Source: Myxococcales bacterium
GTDB taxonomy: Bacteria > Myxococcota_A > Bradymonadia > UBA7976 > UBA1532
Length of the DNA stretch: 64,000 bases
Reading direction: 5' to 3'
NCBI GenBank assembly: GCA_020633435.1
Contig: JACKDP010000003.1
Span: forward strand, 124,001-188,000
Position numbers and translations under genes: made by a program. The notes under the pieces are model-generated. The model saw only the letters and a program-made list of their open reading frames with translations, did not search any database and was not told the DNA's origin. Of the stretch, positions 1-8,180 are shown piece after piece (within the stretch, counting starts at the first letter, position 1; every line of letters starts with the position of its first letter).

Positions 1-1812
1 CCGCTGGTTGCCCTCGGGTCGGTCGCTCAGCAGCCAGGTGTCGGTGCCGGGCTCGCGATCATAGCGGTAGGTGCGCCGGTCCGGCTCCTGTCGATCGGCG
101 AGGGCGAAGGCGTAATGCCATTGCAGATCAAAGGGATGGAGCTGGTGGGCGCCGCGCAGGATCTCGGCGACGAGCATCCGCTCGACGAAGCGGAGCCGGG
201 TGACGCGGATGTCGGTGCCGGCGTCGCGGTTGCGGCCCGAGAACACGCGCGCCTCGTCGTCGGTGAGGCGCAGGACGAGCGTGGTGGAGGCCAGCTCGTG
301 GTCCGAGCCGAGCTCGGCGGTCAGGCCCACGGCGCCGGTGAGGCCGACCGTCCGCTCCAGGGACTCGAAGCGGTAGCTGTGCTGGAGCTCCAGCGCGCCG
401 CCCTGGCCGACGATGAAGTACCGGCGCCGGAAGTCGCGCATCCGCCAGTCCTGGCCCCACCCCAGCGTGGCGAGGCCAGCCAGCTTCACGCCCCCCAGCT
501 CGAGGCGGTCCCCGGCCACGACGTCGACGCCGAGCCCGGGCGGGACGACGCGGGTCATGGTGGCCCAGCGGTTGGGCATGGCCTCCCCCAGCGCGTCCAG
601 CTCGGCGGCCGAGAAGCCCTTGTTGGAGAGGCGGGTCCGCTCGAGGAGCGTCTGGTCCTCGGAGGCCGCCCGCACGGCCGCGGGCAGGGCGCGGGTGCCG
701 TCGTCGAAGCCCAGGAAGTCCGTCGCGCCGCCCGCGTAGGTCAGGCCATCACGGCCCGTCGTGTCGGGGCGCCAGGTGCTCGACAGCGACACCTCCAGCA
801 CCGGCTCCTCCCCGGGCCGGCGGGTGCGGAGCTGGACCACCCCGCCGCCGAACTCCCCTGGCATGTCGGGGGAGTACGTCTTCTGGACCACCACCGCCCC
901 CAGCAGGCCGGTGGGGAAGAGATCGAGGGGCACGACGCGGCGCTCGGGCTCGGGGCTCGGGAGCGTGACGCCGTCGAGCAGGGTGGTCGAGTACCGCTCG
1001 CCCATGCCGCGCACGTAGACGTACTTGCCGCCGACCACGGTGAGGCCGGTCACCCGCTTGAGGGCGGCGGCCGCGTCGCCGTCGCCGCTGCGGGCCATCT
1101 GCTCGGCCCCGATGACGTCGACCACGGCGCTCTGCCCCTGGCGCTCCGCGACCAGGGCCGCCACCCCGCCCTGGATGTAGGGCGCGACGACCTCCAGATC
1201 GTCGAGGGCGACGGCGGCCGGCGCGAGGCGCACGGCGATCGGCGCGGCCCCCTCCGCCACCTGGACCTCGGCGCTGGCGCGGCTGAAGTCGGGGTGGATG
1301 ATGGACAAGAGCTGCGGGCCGGCCGGCAGCGCCAGGCCGAACCGACCCGCGGCGTCCGTCACGGCCGTCTCGGGGCGCCCGCGCACGAAGACGCGGGCGC
1401 CGGCGATGGGCCGATCGTCCGCCTCGGCGCGCACCTCCCCCGCGACGGGCAGCGTCGGGCCCTCCTCGACGGCGGCCACCAGGGGCTCGTCGGGCGCGAG
1501 GGCGCGCGTCTCCAGGTCCACGCGGGGCGCGCCGCTGCGCAGCGTGACGAGCGCCTCCGTCAGCACGTCGTCCACCACCGGCACGGGGGGCAGCGTGGCG
1601 TCCCCGACCTGCAGGGGGTGCTGGCCGGCCGGCGGCTGGAGCAGCACGGTGCCGAACGCGTCGGTCGTGCCGTGCAGGGGGCCGAGCCGCACCACGACGC
1701 CCGCCTGCGGGCCCGCGTCGGGCCCCGCGAAGACGAAGACGCGCACGGCGCCGGGCCGCGCCTGGGCGACGCCCGCCAGAAAGAGCAGCGCGATCAGCAG
1801 GTTGCGACCCAT
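1..1812 (-). CDS. TonB-dependent outer-membrane receptor (partial)
   Basis: Reads off the left edge: 604 codons are visible and the C-terminal part of the barrel is missing. The start is the ATG at 1812, followed by a signal peptide (about residues 1-19, ending VAQA). Residues about 20-90 and 115-175 look like carboxypeptidase-regulatory-like beta-sandwich domains. A plug domain follows at about 180-300, with the stretches GGKYVYVRGMGERYS and YSPDMPGEFGGGVVQLRTR typical of Oar-like TonB-dependent receptors; the barrel then begins. Such receptors import a bound ligand using energy from TonB-ExbB-ExbD. It is the last gene of the operon starting at 8023; its ATG overlaps the stop of the TPR gene (TGATG). 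The ligand cannot be read from the sequence. Confidence 0.9.
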   Translation of the reverse strand, partial: MGRNLLIALLFLAGVAQARPGAVRVFVFAGPDAGPQAGVVVRLGPLHGTTDAFGTVLLQPPAGQHPLQVGDATLPPVPVVDDVLTEALVTLRSGAPRVDLETRALAPDEPLVAAVEEGPTLPVAGEVRAEADDRPIAGARVFVRGRPETAVTDAAGRFGLALPAGPQLLSIIHPDFSRASAEVQVAEGAAPIAVRLAPAAVALDDLEVVAPYIQGGVAALVAERQGQSAVVDVIGAEQMARSGDGDAAAALKRVTGLTVVGGKYVYVRGMGERYSTTLLDGVTLPSPEPERRVVPLDLFPTGLLGAVVVQKTYSPDMPGEFGGGVVQLRTRRPGEEPVLEVSLSSTWRPDTTGRDGLTYAGGATDFLGFDDGTRALPAAVRAASEDQTLLERTRLSNKGFSAAELDALGEAMPNRWATMTRVVPPGLGVDVVAGDRLELGGVKLAGLATLGWGQDWRMRDFRRRYFIVGQGGALELQHSYRFESLERTVGLTGAVGLTAELGSDHELASTTLVLRLTDDEARVFSGRNRDAGTDIRVTRLRFVERMLVAEILRGAHQLHPFDLQWHYAFALADRQEPDRRTYRYDREPGTDTWLLSDRPEGNQR

Positions 1813-2948
1813 CAGGGGCACCGATCCCGGTGGGCGCGGCACTCGGCCATGGCCTGCCGCAGGCCCCCCGCGCGCTCGAAGAGGTCGGGGCGCGTCAGCT
1901 TCGCCAGCGCGGCCTCGGCCTCGGCGAGCGCCCCCTGCCGGAACCAGGCGTAGGCCAGGGCGTAGCGCAGCTCCTCGTCCTCGGTGAGCAGGCCCAGCCG
2001 GGCCAGGCGCGGCTCCAGGGCCGTCACGGCCGCGAAGCGCTCCCGATCCAGCAGCAGCGCGACGCGCTGGCGGAGCTTGGCGGGCTGGTCGAGCACCCGG
2101 GCGTTCTGGCGCAGGGCGGCGTAGCTGGCCCCGCGGCGGCGGTGCAGCTCGGCGGCGTCGCGGGCGTGCACGGGATCGCGGTCGGCGGCCTGCTCGAAGA
2201 GGCCCGCGGCCGTCCTCAAGGCGCCGGCCTGCAGCCACGCGTGGGCGAGCTGCACCGTGGGGCGCACGTCGTCGGGCCAGCGCAGCCGCGCCAGCTCCAG
2301 GATCTCGCGGGCGGCGCGGTGCTGGCGGCTCTGGACGAGGGCCTCGCCCAGGAAGAGGTGGTCGTCGAGCGTCGCGTCGCCGCCCTCGACGAGGGCCTGC
2401 CCGGCCTCGGCGGCCGCCTGGTAGAGCCCCAGGGCCACGAGGCGCTGGACGCGCAGGCGCAGAAACACCCGTTTCTCTTCAGGAAACCGCTGCTCTCCGG
2501 CCTCCAGCGTCGCCAGGGCGGCGGCCGGATCGTCGACGCGGGCCTGGCAGTCGGCGCGCAGCAGGAAGAGGGGCGCGTGGGCCTCGCCGGCCGGACCGGC
2601 GGCGGCCAGGGCGGCCAGGGCGGTCGGGCAGTCCTGCTGGCGGTAGGCGGCCTGGGCCCGGAAGACCTGGACGGCGGGGTCGGTGGCGCCGGCGGCGATG
2701 GCCGCGGTGAAGCCGGCGAGGGCGTCGTCGAAGCGGCCCAGCTCGAAGGCGCACAGGCCCCGCAGCAGGTGGAAGCGATCGAGGGCCAGCCCCTCGGCGG
2801 CGACGTCCACCTCGGCGAGCACGCGCTCGGCGCGGTCGGCGTGGCCATCGCGCAGCAGGGCCGCGGCCAGGGCCAGGTGGTCCACCTCGTCGGCGGGGGG
2901 CTTCGCGGCCACCAGGGCCAGGGCCAGGGCGAGCAGGAGCACCTTCAT
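1812..2948 (-). CDS. Exported TPR-repeat protein of the TonB operon
   Basis: 378 aa. Signal peptide at residues 1-15 (MKVLLLALALALVAA) followed by consecutive helical hairpins of TPR type across almost the whole protein, for example around residues 25-120 and 185-270. It is probably a periplasmic scaffold. A TPR protein in this position is known from Vibrio-type TonB2/TtpC gene clusters, where it accompanies DUF3450, ExbB, ExbD and TonB. The start at 2948 overlaps the end of the tonB gene by 4 bases (ATGA), so translation is probably coupled. The exact partner is not visible in the sequence. Confidence 0.8.
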   Translation of the reverse strand: MKVLLLALALALVAAKPPADEVDHLALAAALLRDGHADRAERVLAEVDVAAEGLALDRFHLLRGLCAFELGRFDDALAGFTAAIAAGATDPAVQVFRAQAAYRQQDCPTALAALAAAGPAGEAHAPLFLLRADCQARVDDPAAALATLEAGEQRFPEEKRVFLRLRVQRLVALGLYQAAAEAGQALVEGGDATLDDHLFLGEALVQSRQHRAAREILELARLRWPDDVRPTVQLAHAWLQAGALRTAAGLFEQAADRDPVHARDAAELHRRRGASYAALRQNARVLDQPAKLRQRVALLLDRERFAAVTALEPRLARLGLLTEDEELRYALAYAWFRQGALAEAEAALAKLTRPDLFERAGGLRQAMAECRAHRDRCP

Positions 2949-3610
2949 CCGCCCAGCCCCCCCTGCCCGAGCTTGAAGACCACGCGCTGCTCGGCCCAGA
3001 CCTTGACGGGGCGCCCCTGGTAGCGGGCGGCCTCGAAGCGGCAGCGGCGCAGGGACTCCTGGGCGCCGGCCTCGAAGACGCCGGCCGGCTCGGCCTCGAC
3101 CACCTTCACGCGCTCCACCTCGCCTGCCTCGCCCACCAGCAGGCGCAGGACGACGTGGCCCTGCACCCCCCGGCTGCGGGCGGACGCCGGGTAGGGGGCG
3201 GCGGGGCACGACAGGCGGCGCGGCCGCTGATCCACGGCCTCCTCCGTCATGACCAGGTTCTTCTGGGCGTCGCCGAGCAGGTGGTCGCCCAGGCCGCCCA
3301 CCTCGCCCACGGCGGCGAGGGGCGCGCCGAGGCTGATGGCGGACAGGCCGGAGCCGAGCTGCGGCGGCGGGGTGCGCGGGCGCGCCGCGCGCTGGGGCGT
3401 GGGCGGGCGGGGACGCGGCTTCGGCCGGGCCTGCTGCTTCGGCGGCGGGGGCGGCGGCGCCACGGTGAGGGCCGTGGGCTCGGCCGGCGGCGCCTTCTGG
3501 GGCGCGGCCGTCCAGCCGTTCATCCACACGAGCAGGCCGAGGACGCCCACGGTGCCGAGGGCGCCGGTGCCGACGGCCAGGGCCTGGTGGGCCAGGAGGC
3601 GTACGCTCAC
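2945..3610 (-). CDS. tonB: TonB-family energy transducer
   Basis: 221 aa with a GTG start at 3610, chosen because GTG overlaps the exbD stop (GTGA) and puts the single membrane segment at residues 10-30. A Pro-rich periplasmic linker follows (about 38-90, runs of PPPPP and PRPRPP), then a C-terminal TonB domain at about 140-217 with the family hallmark YPASARSRGVQGHVVLRLLV. TonB transmits proton-motive energy from ExbB-ExbD to the receptor plug. An in-frame upstream ATG at 3664 lies inside exbD and would spoil the N-terminal membrane anchor, so I rejected it. Confidence 0.88.
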   Translation of the reverse strand: MSVRLLAHQALAVGTGALGTVGVLGLLVWMNGWTAAPQKAPPAEPTALTVAPPPPPPKQQARPKPRPRPPTPQRAARPRTPPPQLGSGLSAISLGAPLAAVGEVGGLGDHLLGDAQKNLVMTEEAVDQRPRRLSCPAAPYPASARSRGVQGHVVLRLLVGEAGEVERVKVVEAEPAGVFEAGAQESLRRCRFEAARYQGRPVKVWAEQRVVFKLGQGGLGG

Positions 3611-4014
3611 CCGGCCTCGCGATCCGTCGCCACCGCCACGTCCTTCGCGCCGGCCAGCCGGCACTGGTCCACCACCTCCAGGAGCTGCTCCGCCCGGACA
3701 CGCCGGTCGGTGATGACGAGCACGGGGCGCTCCTCGCCCCCCTGGAGCTGCTCGCGGACGCGGTTCTGCACCATCCAGGGCCGGACGGGGCGGCCGTCGA
3801 CGTACACGTCGCCGCGCTGATCGAGGGTGACGCGGATGGCCTTGGTGGACGCGGGCTTCGCGCTAGCGGCCGAGGGGCGCTCCAGCTCGACCTGGGCGTC
3901 CTTCACGAAGGTCGTGGTGACCATGAAGAAGATCAGCAGGATGAAGACCATGTCGATGAGCGGCGAGATGTCGACGCCGGGCTCCTCGACGTGGCGAGCG
4001 GGGCGCCACCTCAT
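3607..4014 (-). CDS. exbD: ExbD/TolR-family proton channel subunit
   Basis: 135 aa, the normal ExbD length. The N-terminal cytoplasmic stub is followed by one membrane helix with the signature DISPLIDMVFILLIFF; Asp21 matches the conserved protonatable Asp of ExbD/TolR. The periplasmic domain (about 45-130) contains the usual VLITDRRVRAEQLLEVVDQ region that binds TonB-type partners. ATGA overlap with the ExbB gene upstream and GTGA overlap with tonB downstream show that it is translated as part of the same unit. High confidence in the family; the pairing with the two ExbB proteins is inferred from the operon. Confidence 0.93.
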   Translation of the reverse strand: MRWRPARHVEEPGVDISPLIDMVFILLIFFMVTTTFVKDAQVELERPSAASAKPASTKAIRVTLDQRGDVYVDGRPVRPWMVQNRVREQLQGGEERPVLVITDRRVRAEQLLEVVDQCRLAGAKDVAVATDREAG

Positions 4015-4541
4015 GCCAGATCCCCCACGACGGCCAGGGCGCGGATGCGGATGAGCTCGGCGTCCAGGCTGCGCTGGCGGCGGTCGAGCAGGCGGCCGGC
4101 GATGACGCCGGGCACGGCCACGACGAGGCCCATCTGGGTGGTGAGGAGGGCCTGGGAGATGCCCCCGGCCACGCCGCCCGTGCGGCTGAAGAGGGCGCTG
4201 TCGCCGAGGCCGTCGAACGTCTCGATCATGCCGGCGACGGTGCCCAGCAGCCCGGCGAGGGGGGCGACCATGACCACGGCGCGCACCACCGTGCGGCCGC
4301 GGCGCAGCTCGGCGCGCAGGTCGCCCAGCGCCGCCTCGACGCGGGGCTCCAGGTCGGGGCCGCCGCGGCGGGTGACGGCCAGCGCTCGATCCCGCGCGCG
4401 GGGGACGATGTGGCCCGGGCGGAGGCGCAGGGCGCGGTCGCCGAGGGCGTACCAGAGCACCAGCGCGGAGGCCACGAGCGGCGGCATGACGTAGCCCCCC
4501 GACTCGATGAAGCCCATGACTTCATGGAGGAATCCCGTCAC
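4011..4541 (-). CDS. exbB: MotA/TolQ/ExbB proton channel protein, short form
   Basis: 176 aa from the GTG at 4541, which overlaps the stop of the preceding gene (GTGA); an ATG eight codons later (4517) is the alternative start. Three membrane segments: about residues 15-32, then the paired helices around VVMVAPLAGLLGTVAGMIETF and LLTTQMGLVVAVPGVIAG that define the TolQ/ExbB family. It forms the stator channel with ExbD in the inner membrane. The short form corresponds to the second ExbB of Vibrio-type TonB2 clusters. Confidence 0.9.
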   Translation of the reverse strand: MTGFLHEVMGFIESGGYVMPPLVASALVLWYALGDRALRLRPGHIVPRARDRALAVTRRGGPDLEPRVEAALGDLRAELRRGRTVVRAVVMVAPLAGLLGTVAGMIETFDGLGDSALFSRTGGVAGGISQALLTTQMGLVVAVPGVIAGRLLDRRQRSLDAELIRIRALAVVGDLA

Positions 4542-5920
4542 GCCGGCTCCTCCAGGGGCTGCGCGGTGCGGGGCACGGCCCGGGCGGGCGGGGCGTCGTC
4601 GAGGCGGCCGACGCGGGCGACGTTCATGAGGCGCAGGGCGCGCTCCTCCAGGCGGCTCTTCTGCCCCGCGGCCATGGCCGAGAGCAGGTTGCCCAGGAGC
4701 AGCGCCGGGATGGCCACGATGAGGCCGAGCTCGGTGGTGATGAGCGCCTCGGAGATGCCCCCGGAGAGCAGCTTGGGGTTGCCGGTGCCGAACTCGGTGA
4801 TGACGTCGAAGGTGGAGATCATGCCCGTCACGGTGCCGAGCAGGCCCAGCAGGGGCGCGACGGCGGCGGCCACCAGGATGGCGCTGCCGAACCGATCGAG
4901 GCGGCGCTCCTCGGCGACGAGGCGCTCGGAGACCAGCTGCTCCATGTCGCCGCGCTCGCCGGTGACGACGCCGCGCAGGACGGCCCGCAGCACCCGGGCC
5001 GTGGGCCCGCGCACCGCCTGGCAGCTCGCCACCGCGCCGGCCATGTCGCCATCGACCAGGCGATCCTCCACCGCGGTCAGCAGGCGGCGGCCGCCCCCGA
5101 TGCCCGCGAGCAGCAGGAGCAGGGCGCGCGCGACGACCAGCAGGCCCGCCAGGGCGCCGAGGCCGACGATGACCCAGGCGATGGCGCCGCCAGCCTCGAC
5201 GATCTGGCGCGGCGTCTTCTCGGCGCGCACCTCGACGTTCTGGTCGGCGGACTCGAAGAGAAAGAGATCGAGGCTGGCCGGCCGGCGCCCCGCCGCGAGG
5301 GCGCGGGCCGTGGCCTCGCCGCCGGGCGGATCCAGCTTGAAGCGCCCGCCCCCGGCGGGGGTCAGCGCGCCCGCCGCTGCCGGGGTGACGCCGTAGACGG
5401 CGACGTCGCCGAGGCGCACGAGCTGGCCCTCGACGCGCCGGCCGTCGGCCAGGAAGAAGCTGCCCGGCTCCACGCGGACGCCCGACCGGGCCGCGAGGGC
5501 GGCCTGCACCGCCGCGAAGGCCGCGGTGATCTTCTGGGTGTCCTCGGCGGCCGGGGCCACGAAGCCGTAGCCCGCCAGGCCGCGCTGGGTCGCCTCGAGC
5601 AGGCCCTCCAGGTGGGCGCGGCCCTCCGTGGCGCGCTCGGCCTGCTGCTCCACCTCGCGCAGGGCCTCGGTCAGGGCGTCGGCCTCCAGGCCCAGGGCCA
5701 GCACGTCGCGCTGCGTCTGGGCCAGGCGGGCCTGGGCGCGGCCGCGGGCGTCGGCGTTCTCGCGCTCGACGGCCTTGAGCCGGTCGGTGAGGGCGCGCTG
5801 CTCGGCCTCCAGGAAGGCGTACTCCTTCTGCCAGGCGCGCTCCAGCGCGTCGGCCTCCTGGGCCGGCGCCGGGACGGGCAGGACGAAGGCCAGGGCAGCG
5901 AGGAGGGCGAGGCGGCTCAT
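4538..5920 (-). CDS. Long ExbB (TtpC-like) with periplasmic coiled coil
   Basis: 460 aa. Signal peptide 1-20 (cleavage near APAQ), a coiled-coil region at about 21-115 rich in Glu, Arg, Ala and Gln, a beta-rich periplasmic part at about 150-235, a first membrane helix at about 247-275, and a C-terminal TolQ/ExbB domain with LLGLLGTVTGMISTF and LITTELGLIVAIPALLLG. Extended ExbB proteins of this kind are known as TtpC in Vibrio, where they are needed for function of the TonB2 complex. It overlaps neighbours on both sides by 4 bases (ATGA with DUF3450, GTGA with short ExbB). The periplasmic arm probably contacts the DUF3450 protein. Confidence 0.88.
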   Translation of the reverse strand: MSRLALLAALAFVLPVPAPAQEADALERAWQKEYAFLEAEQRALTDRLKAVERENADARGRAQARLAQTQRDVLALGLEADALTEALREVEQQAERATEGRAHLEGLLEATQRGLAGYGFVAPAAEDTQKITAAFAAVQAALAARSGVRVEPGSFFLADGRRVEGQLVRLGDVAVYGVTPAAAGALTPAGGGRFKLDPPGGEATARALAAGRRPASLDLFLFESADQNVEVRAEKTPRQIVEAGGAIAWVIVGLGALAGLLVVARALLLLLAGIGGGRRLLTAVEDRLVDGDMAGAVASCQAVRGPTARVLRAVLRGVVTGERGDMEQLVSERLVAEERRLDRFGSAILVAAAVAPLLGLLGTVTGMISTFDVITEFGTGNPKLLSGGISEALITTELGLIVAIPALLLGNLLSAMAAGQKSRLEERALRLMNVARVGRLDDAPPARAVPRTAQPLEEPA

Positions 5921-6654
5921 GGGGCCTCCGCGAGGAGCGTGGGCAGGGTGAAGGCGCCGACCCGGATCTGCTTGCGGAACGCGTCGAACAGCCCCTCGAG
6001 CTGGGCCTTCGCGGCCGGATCGGTGACCAGCCGCGCCCGGCCGCTGGCCTCCACGACGCCGACGCGGCCATCGCCGGTGCGCCAGTACAGGCCGAGCATG
6101 CCCAGGCGGACGACGTCGGCCAGCACCTCGCCCTCCGGCAGCACCACGGTGTCGCGGAAGAGGCCGGTGTCGCGGGTGAGCCGCAGCTCGTCCTCGGCCA
6201 GGGCCCAGAGCCGGGCCAGGGCCGCCTCGGGGGTCAGGAGCCCCTCGGCCACCTTCCGCTCCAGCGTCGCCACGGCCTCCAGGCGCTCGGCGCGCTTGAA
6301 GGGGAGGCTCTGCTCGACGCGGCCGCGCAGGGTGGCGGCCGCGTCGCGGAAGGTCGGCAGCAGCGTCGACTGCCAGGCCGAGGCCTGGGCGATCTCGGCC
6401 TTGCGCCGCTCGAGCGTCTCCTTGAGCTGGGCCACCCGCAGGCTGGCGCGGGTGCGCTCGGCGTCCAGCTCGGTCTGCTGGGTCGCCAGGGCGCGGCGCT
6501 GCTCGATGCCGGCGCGGCGGGCCTCCTCGACCTGGTCGTTGAGGCCCTCGGTGGTCTGGCGCAGCTCGACGAGGGCCTGGGCGAGGCCGCGGGCGTCGCG
6601 GGCGGAGGCCGCGGGCGCCGCGAAGAGGAGGAGGAGAGGCAGGAGTTTCAACAC
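5917..6654 (-). CDS. DUF3450-family periplasmic coiled-coil protein
   Basis: 245 aa with a signal peptide (1-18, ending ASA), a long coiled coil at about residues 22-90 (many Glu, Gln, Arg; ALATQQTELDAERTRASL), then a globular C-terminal part. Order and sequence match DUF3450, a family found next to TonB-ExbB-ExbD genes; its molecular role is not established. Only 7 bases separate its ATG from the stop of the lipoprotein gene upstream, and its stop overlaps the long exbB start (ATGA). A helper of the ExbB periplasmic arm is an inference from this order. Confidence 0.82.
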   Translation of the reverse strand: MLKLLPLLLLFAAPAASARDARGLAQALVELRQTTEGLNDQVEEARRAGIEQRRALATQQTELDAERTRASLRVAQLKETLERRKAEIAQASAWQSTLLPTFRDAAATLRGRVEQSLPFKRAERLEAVATLERKVAEGLLTPEAALARLWALAEDELRLTRDTGLFRDTVVLPEGEVLADVVRLGMLGLYWRTGDGRVGVVEASGRARLVTDPAAKAQLEGLFDAFRKQIRVGAFTLPTLLAEAP

Positions 6655-6661
6655 GTTACGC

Positions 6662-8023
6662 TCAGCTCGGGTCCCAGTTGGTCCAGCCCGCCGTCCAGTC
6701 GGTGTCGCCGAAGGCGCCGCGGTAGTCGGTGGCCTCGAAGAAGCCGCCGGCCGGGGCCGCCGCGCCGGTGAGGGCCGGCGAGCCGGCGCCCGGGCGCAGG
6801 TCGGGCACGCCGGTGAGGGCGGGATCGACCTCGTCGTTGCCGGTGTTCAGCGTCAGGAACTCGGCCACGGTGAAGGGCAGATCGGCGATCTCGGGCTCCT
6901 TGACGAGGGCCGAGTCGGGGCACCAGAACACCGAGTTCTGCACCACGAGCGCGCCGTTGAGGGCCACGCCGTCCCAGGCGTTGCCGAAGGTGGCCGCGTG
7001 GTCGATGGCGAAGCACGCCTCGCCGAAGTTGGCCACGATGGCGTTGCTGATGGTGGCGCCGGTGCCCTCGCGCAGCAGCATGCCGAGGTCGGAGTTGGCC
7101 GAGCCGGAGCCCCACAGCGTCACGTTGGCCAGGGTCGGCGCGGAGCGCGGCTCGGCGTCGTTGCTCTCGCCGTTGTTGTCGGCCTCGATGCCCTGGTCGC
7201 CGGCGTCGTCGAACTCGACGGCCGCCACGAACTGGGCGCGCCCCTGCCAGCCATCCGTCCAGTCCAGGCAGTCGTCGCCGATGCCGGTGAGGAGGACGTG
7301 CTTCACGTCGACGGTGCCGCCGAAGAACTCGACCCCGTCGTCCTTGTTCATGTGCACCTGCACGTAGTCGACGCTGGTGCCGCGGCCGACGCCCTGGAAG
7401 GCGATGCCGTTGAGCTCGTTGTCCTCGGAGAGGAGGATGCCGGCGTACTCCACCCGCACGTAGCGCAGGGTGCCGGAGCTGTCCTCGGGATCGGCGCCGC
7501 CGTACTTCCCGGTGCCGCCCTCGCCCTCGGCCTCGCAGGGCGCGGCGTCGCAGCCGTTGATGGGGGCGCGGCCGTTGATGATCAGGCCGCCCCAGTCCCC
7601 GCGGGCCCGGCTGCCCTCTTCGTTGGGGGAGGTGAAGACGATGGGCGCCGCGGCGGTGCCGTTGGCGTTGATCTGGGAGCCGCGGCGGATGACGAGCATG
7701 CCCTTGGTGGCGGTCTCGCCGTAGACGACGGTGCCTTCCTGGATGTTGAGGACGGTGCGGTCGGTGTCGTTGCCGATGAAGACGCCGCCCCGCAGCAGCC
7801 AGGTCTTGTCGTTGGTGAGGGTCAGATCCTGGGTGATGTCCCCCTGGAGGACGCAGACGCTCCCCTCGGCGGTGGTGCCGACCGGGCACGTCTCGCTGCC
7901 ACCACCGCCAGCGCCGCCGGCGCCGCCACCCGCGCCCCCGCCGCCGTCCCCGTCGTCACACCCGAGGAAGCCCGCCGCCACGCAGGCGAGGGCGAAGCCG
8001 CTGGTCCGTCCGAAAGTCCCCAT
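6662..8023 (-). CDS. Surface lipoprotein, parallel beta-helix type
   Basis: 453 aa and first gene of the TonB operon. Lipoprotein signal (residues 1-22, ...AAGFLGC) followed by a Gly/Asp linker and then repetitive beta-strand sequence resembling a right-handed parallel beta-helix: DWGGLIINGRAPINGC, LRYVRVEYAGI, DGVEFFGGTVDVKHVLLTGIGDD and TLANVTLWGSG. Proteins of this kind are found beside TonB-dependent receptors in several phyla. GGAG lies 7 bases before the ATG. As a lipid-anchored partner it could capture the ligand of the receptor or process it; no catalytic residues can be assigned. Two Pho-box-like repeats lie upstream. Confidence 0.75.
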   Translation of the reverse strand: MGTFGRTSGFALACVAAGFLGCDDGDGGGGAGGGAGGAGGGGSETCPVGTTAEGSVCVLQGDITQDLTLTNDKTWLLRGGVFIGNDTDRTVLNIQEGTVVYGETATKGMLVIRRGSQINANGTAAAPIVFTSPNEEGSRARGDWGGLIINGRAPINGCDAAPCEAEGEGGTGKYGGADPEDSSGTLRYVRVEYAGILLSEDNELNGIAFQGVGRGTSVDYVQVHMNKDDGVEFFGGTVDVKHVLLTGIGDDCLDWTDGWQGRAQFVAAVEFDDAGDQGIEADNNGESNDAEPRSAPTLANVTLWGSGSANSDLGMLLREGTGATISNAIVANFGEACFAIDHAATFGNAWDGVALNGALVVQNSVFWCPDSALVKEPEIADLPFTVAEFLTLNTGNDEVDPALTGVPDLRPGAGSPALTGAAAPAGGFFEATDYRGAFGDTDWTAGWTNWDPS

Positions 8024-8070
8024 GTGGTCACTCCGTCCACGTCGTTCGGGGGGCGTTTTCCTCGAATCGT

Positions 8071-8088
8071 GTGACGGCGGCGTGAACC
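8071..8088 (-). promoter_or_regulatory. Pho-box-like direct repeat, proximal copy
   Basis: On the minus strand this reads GGTTCAC-GCCG-CCGTCAC: two heptamers with the core TCAC repeated at an 11-bp period (7+4), the geometry of PhoB/PhoP sites (CTGTCAT-N4-CTGTCAT in enterics, GTTCACC repeats in Streptomyces). It begins 48 bp before the ATG of the beta-helix lipoprotein gene. I see no clear -10 hexamer downstream of it. The identification rests on spacing and core sequence only. Confidence 0.5.
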
Positions 8089-8140
8089 ATCGGTGCGAAA
8101 AACGTTACGTGTTCCGCATGGTTACGATCGTGTGTCCCAG

Positions 8141-8158
8141 GTGACACCGCGGTGACGG
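8141..8158 (-). promoter_or_regulatory. Pho-box-like direct repeat, distal copy
   Basis: On the minus strand this reads CCGTCAC-CGCG-GTGTCAC, again two GTCAC-core heptamers 11 bp apart. It is 118 bp upstream of the TonB operon ATG and about 53 bp upstream of the proximal copy. Two sites of the same geometry in a 157-bp intergenic space make a chance hit less likely. TCGTAACC about 15 bp downstream is the best, weak, -10 candidate. Confidence 0.5.
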
Positions 8159-8180
8159 CGGGGAGGCGGCGGGGGGACGG

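Noticed and set aside
115..1953. Long plus-strand open frame across the TonB receptor gene
   Set aside because: The minus-strand frame has a signal peptide, plug and barrel signatures; the plus frame reads as Arg/Gly/Ala-rich noise and lacks a ribosome site.
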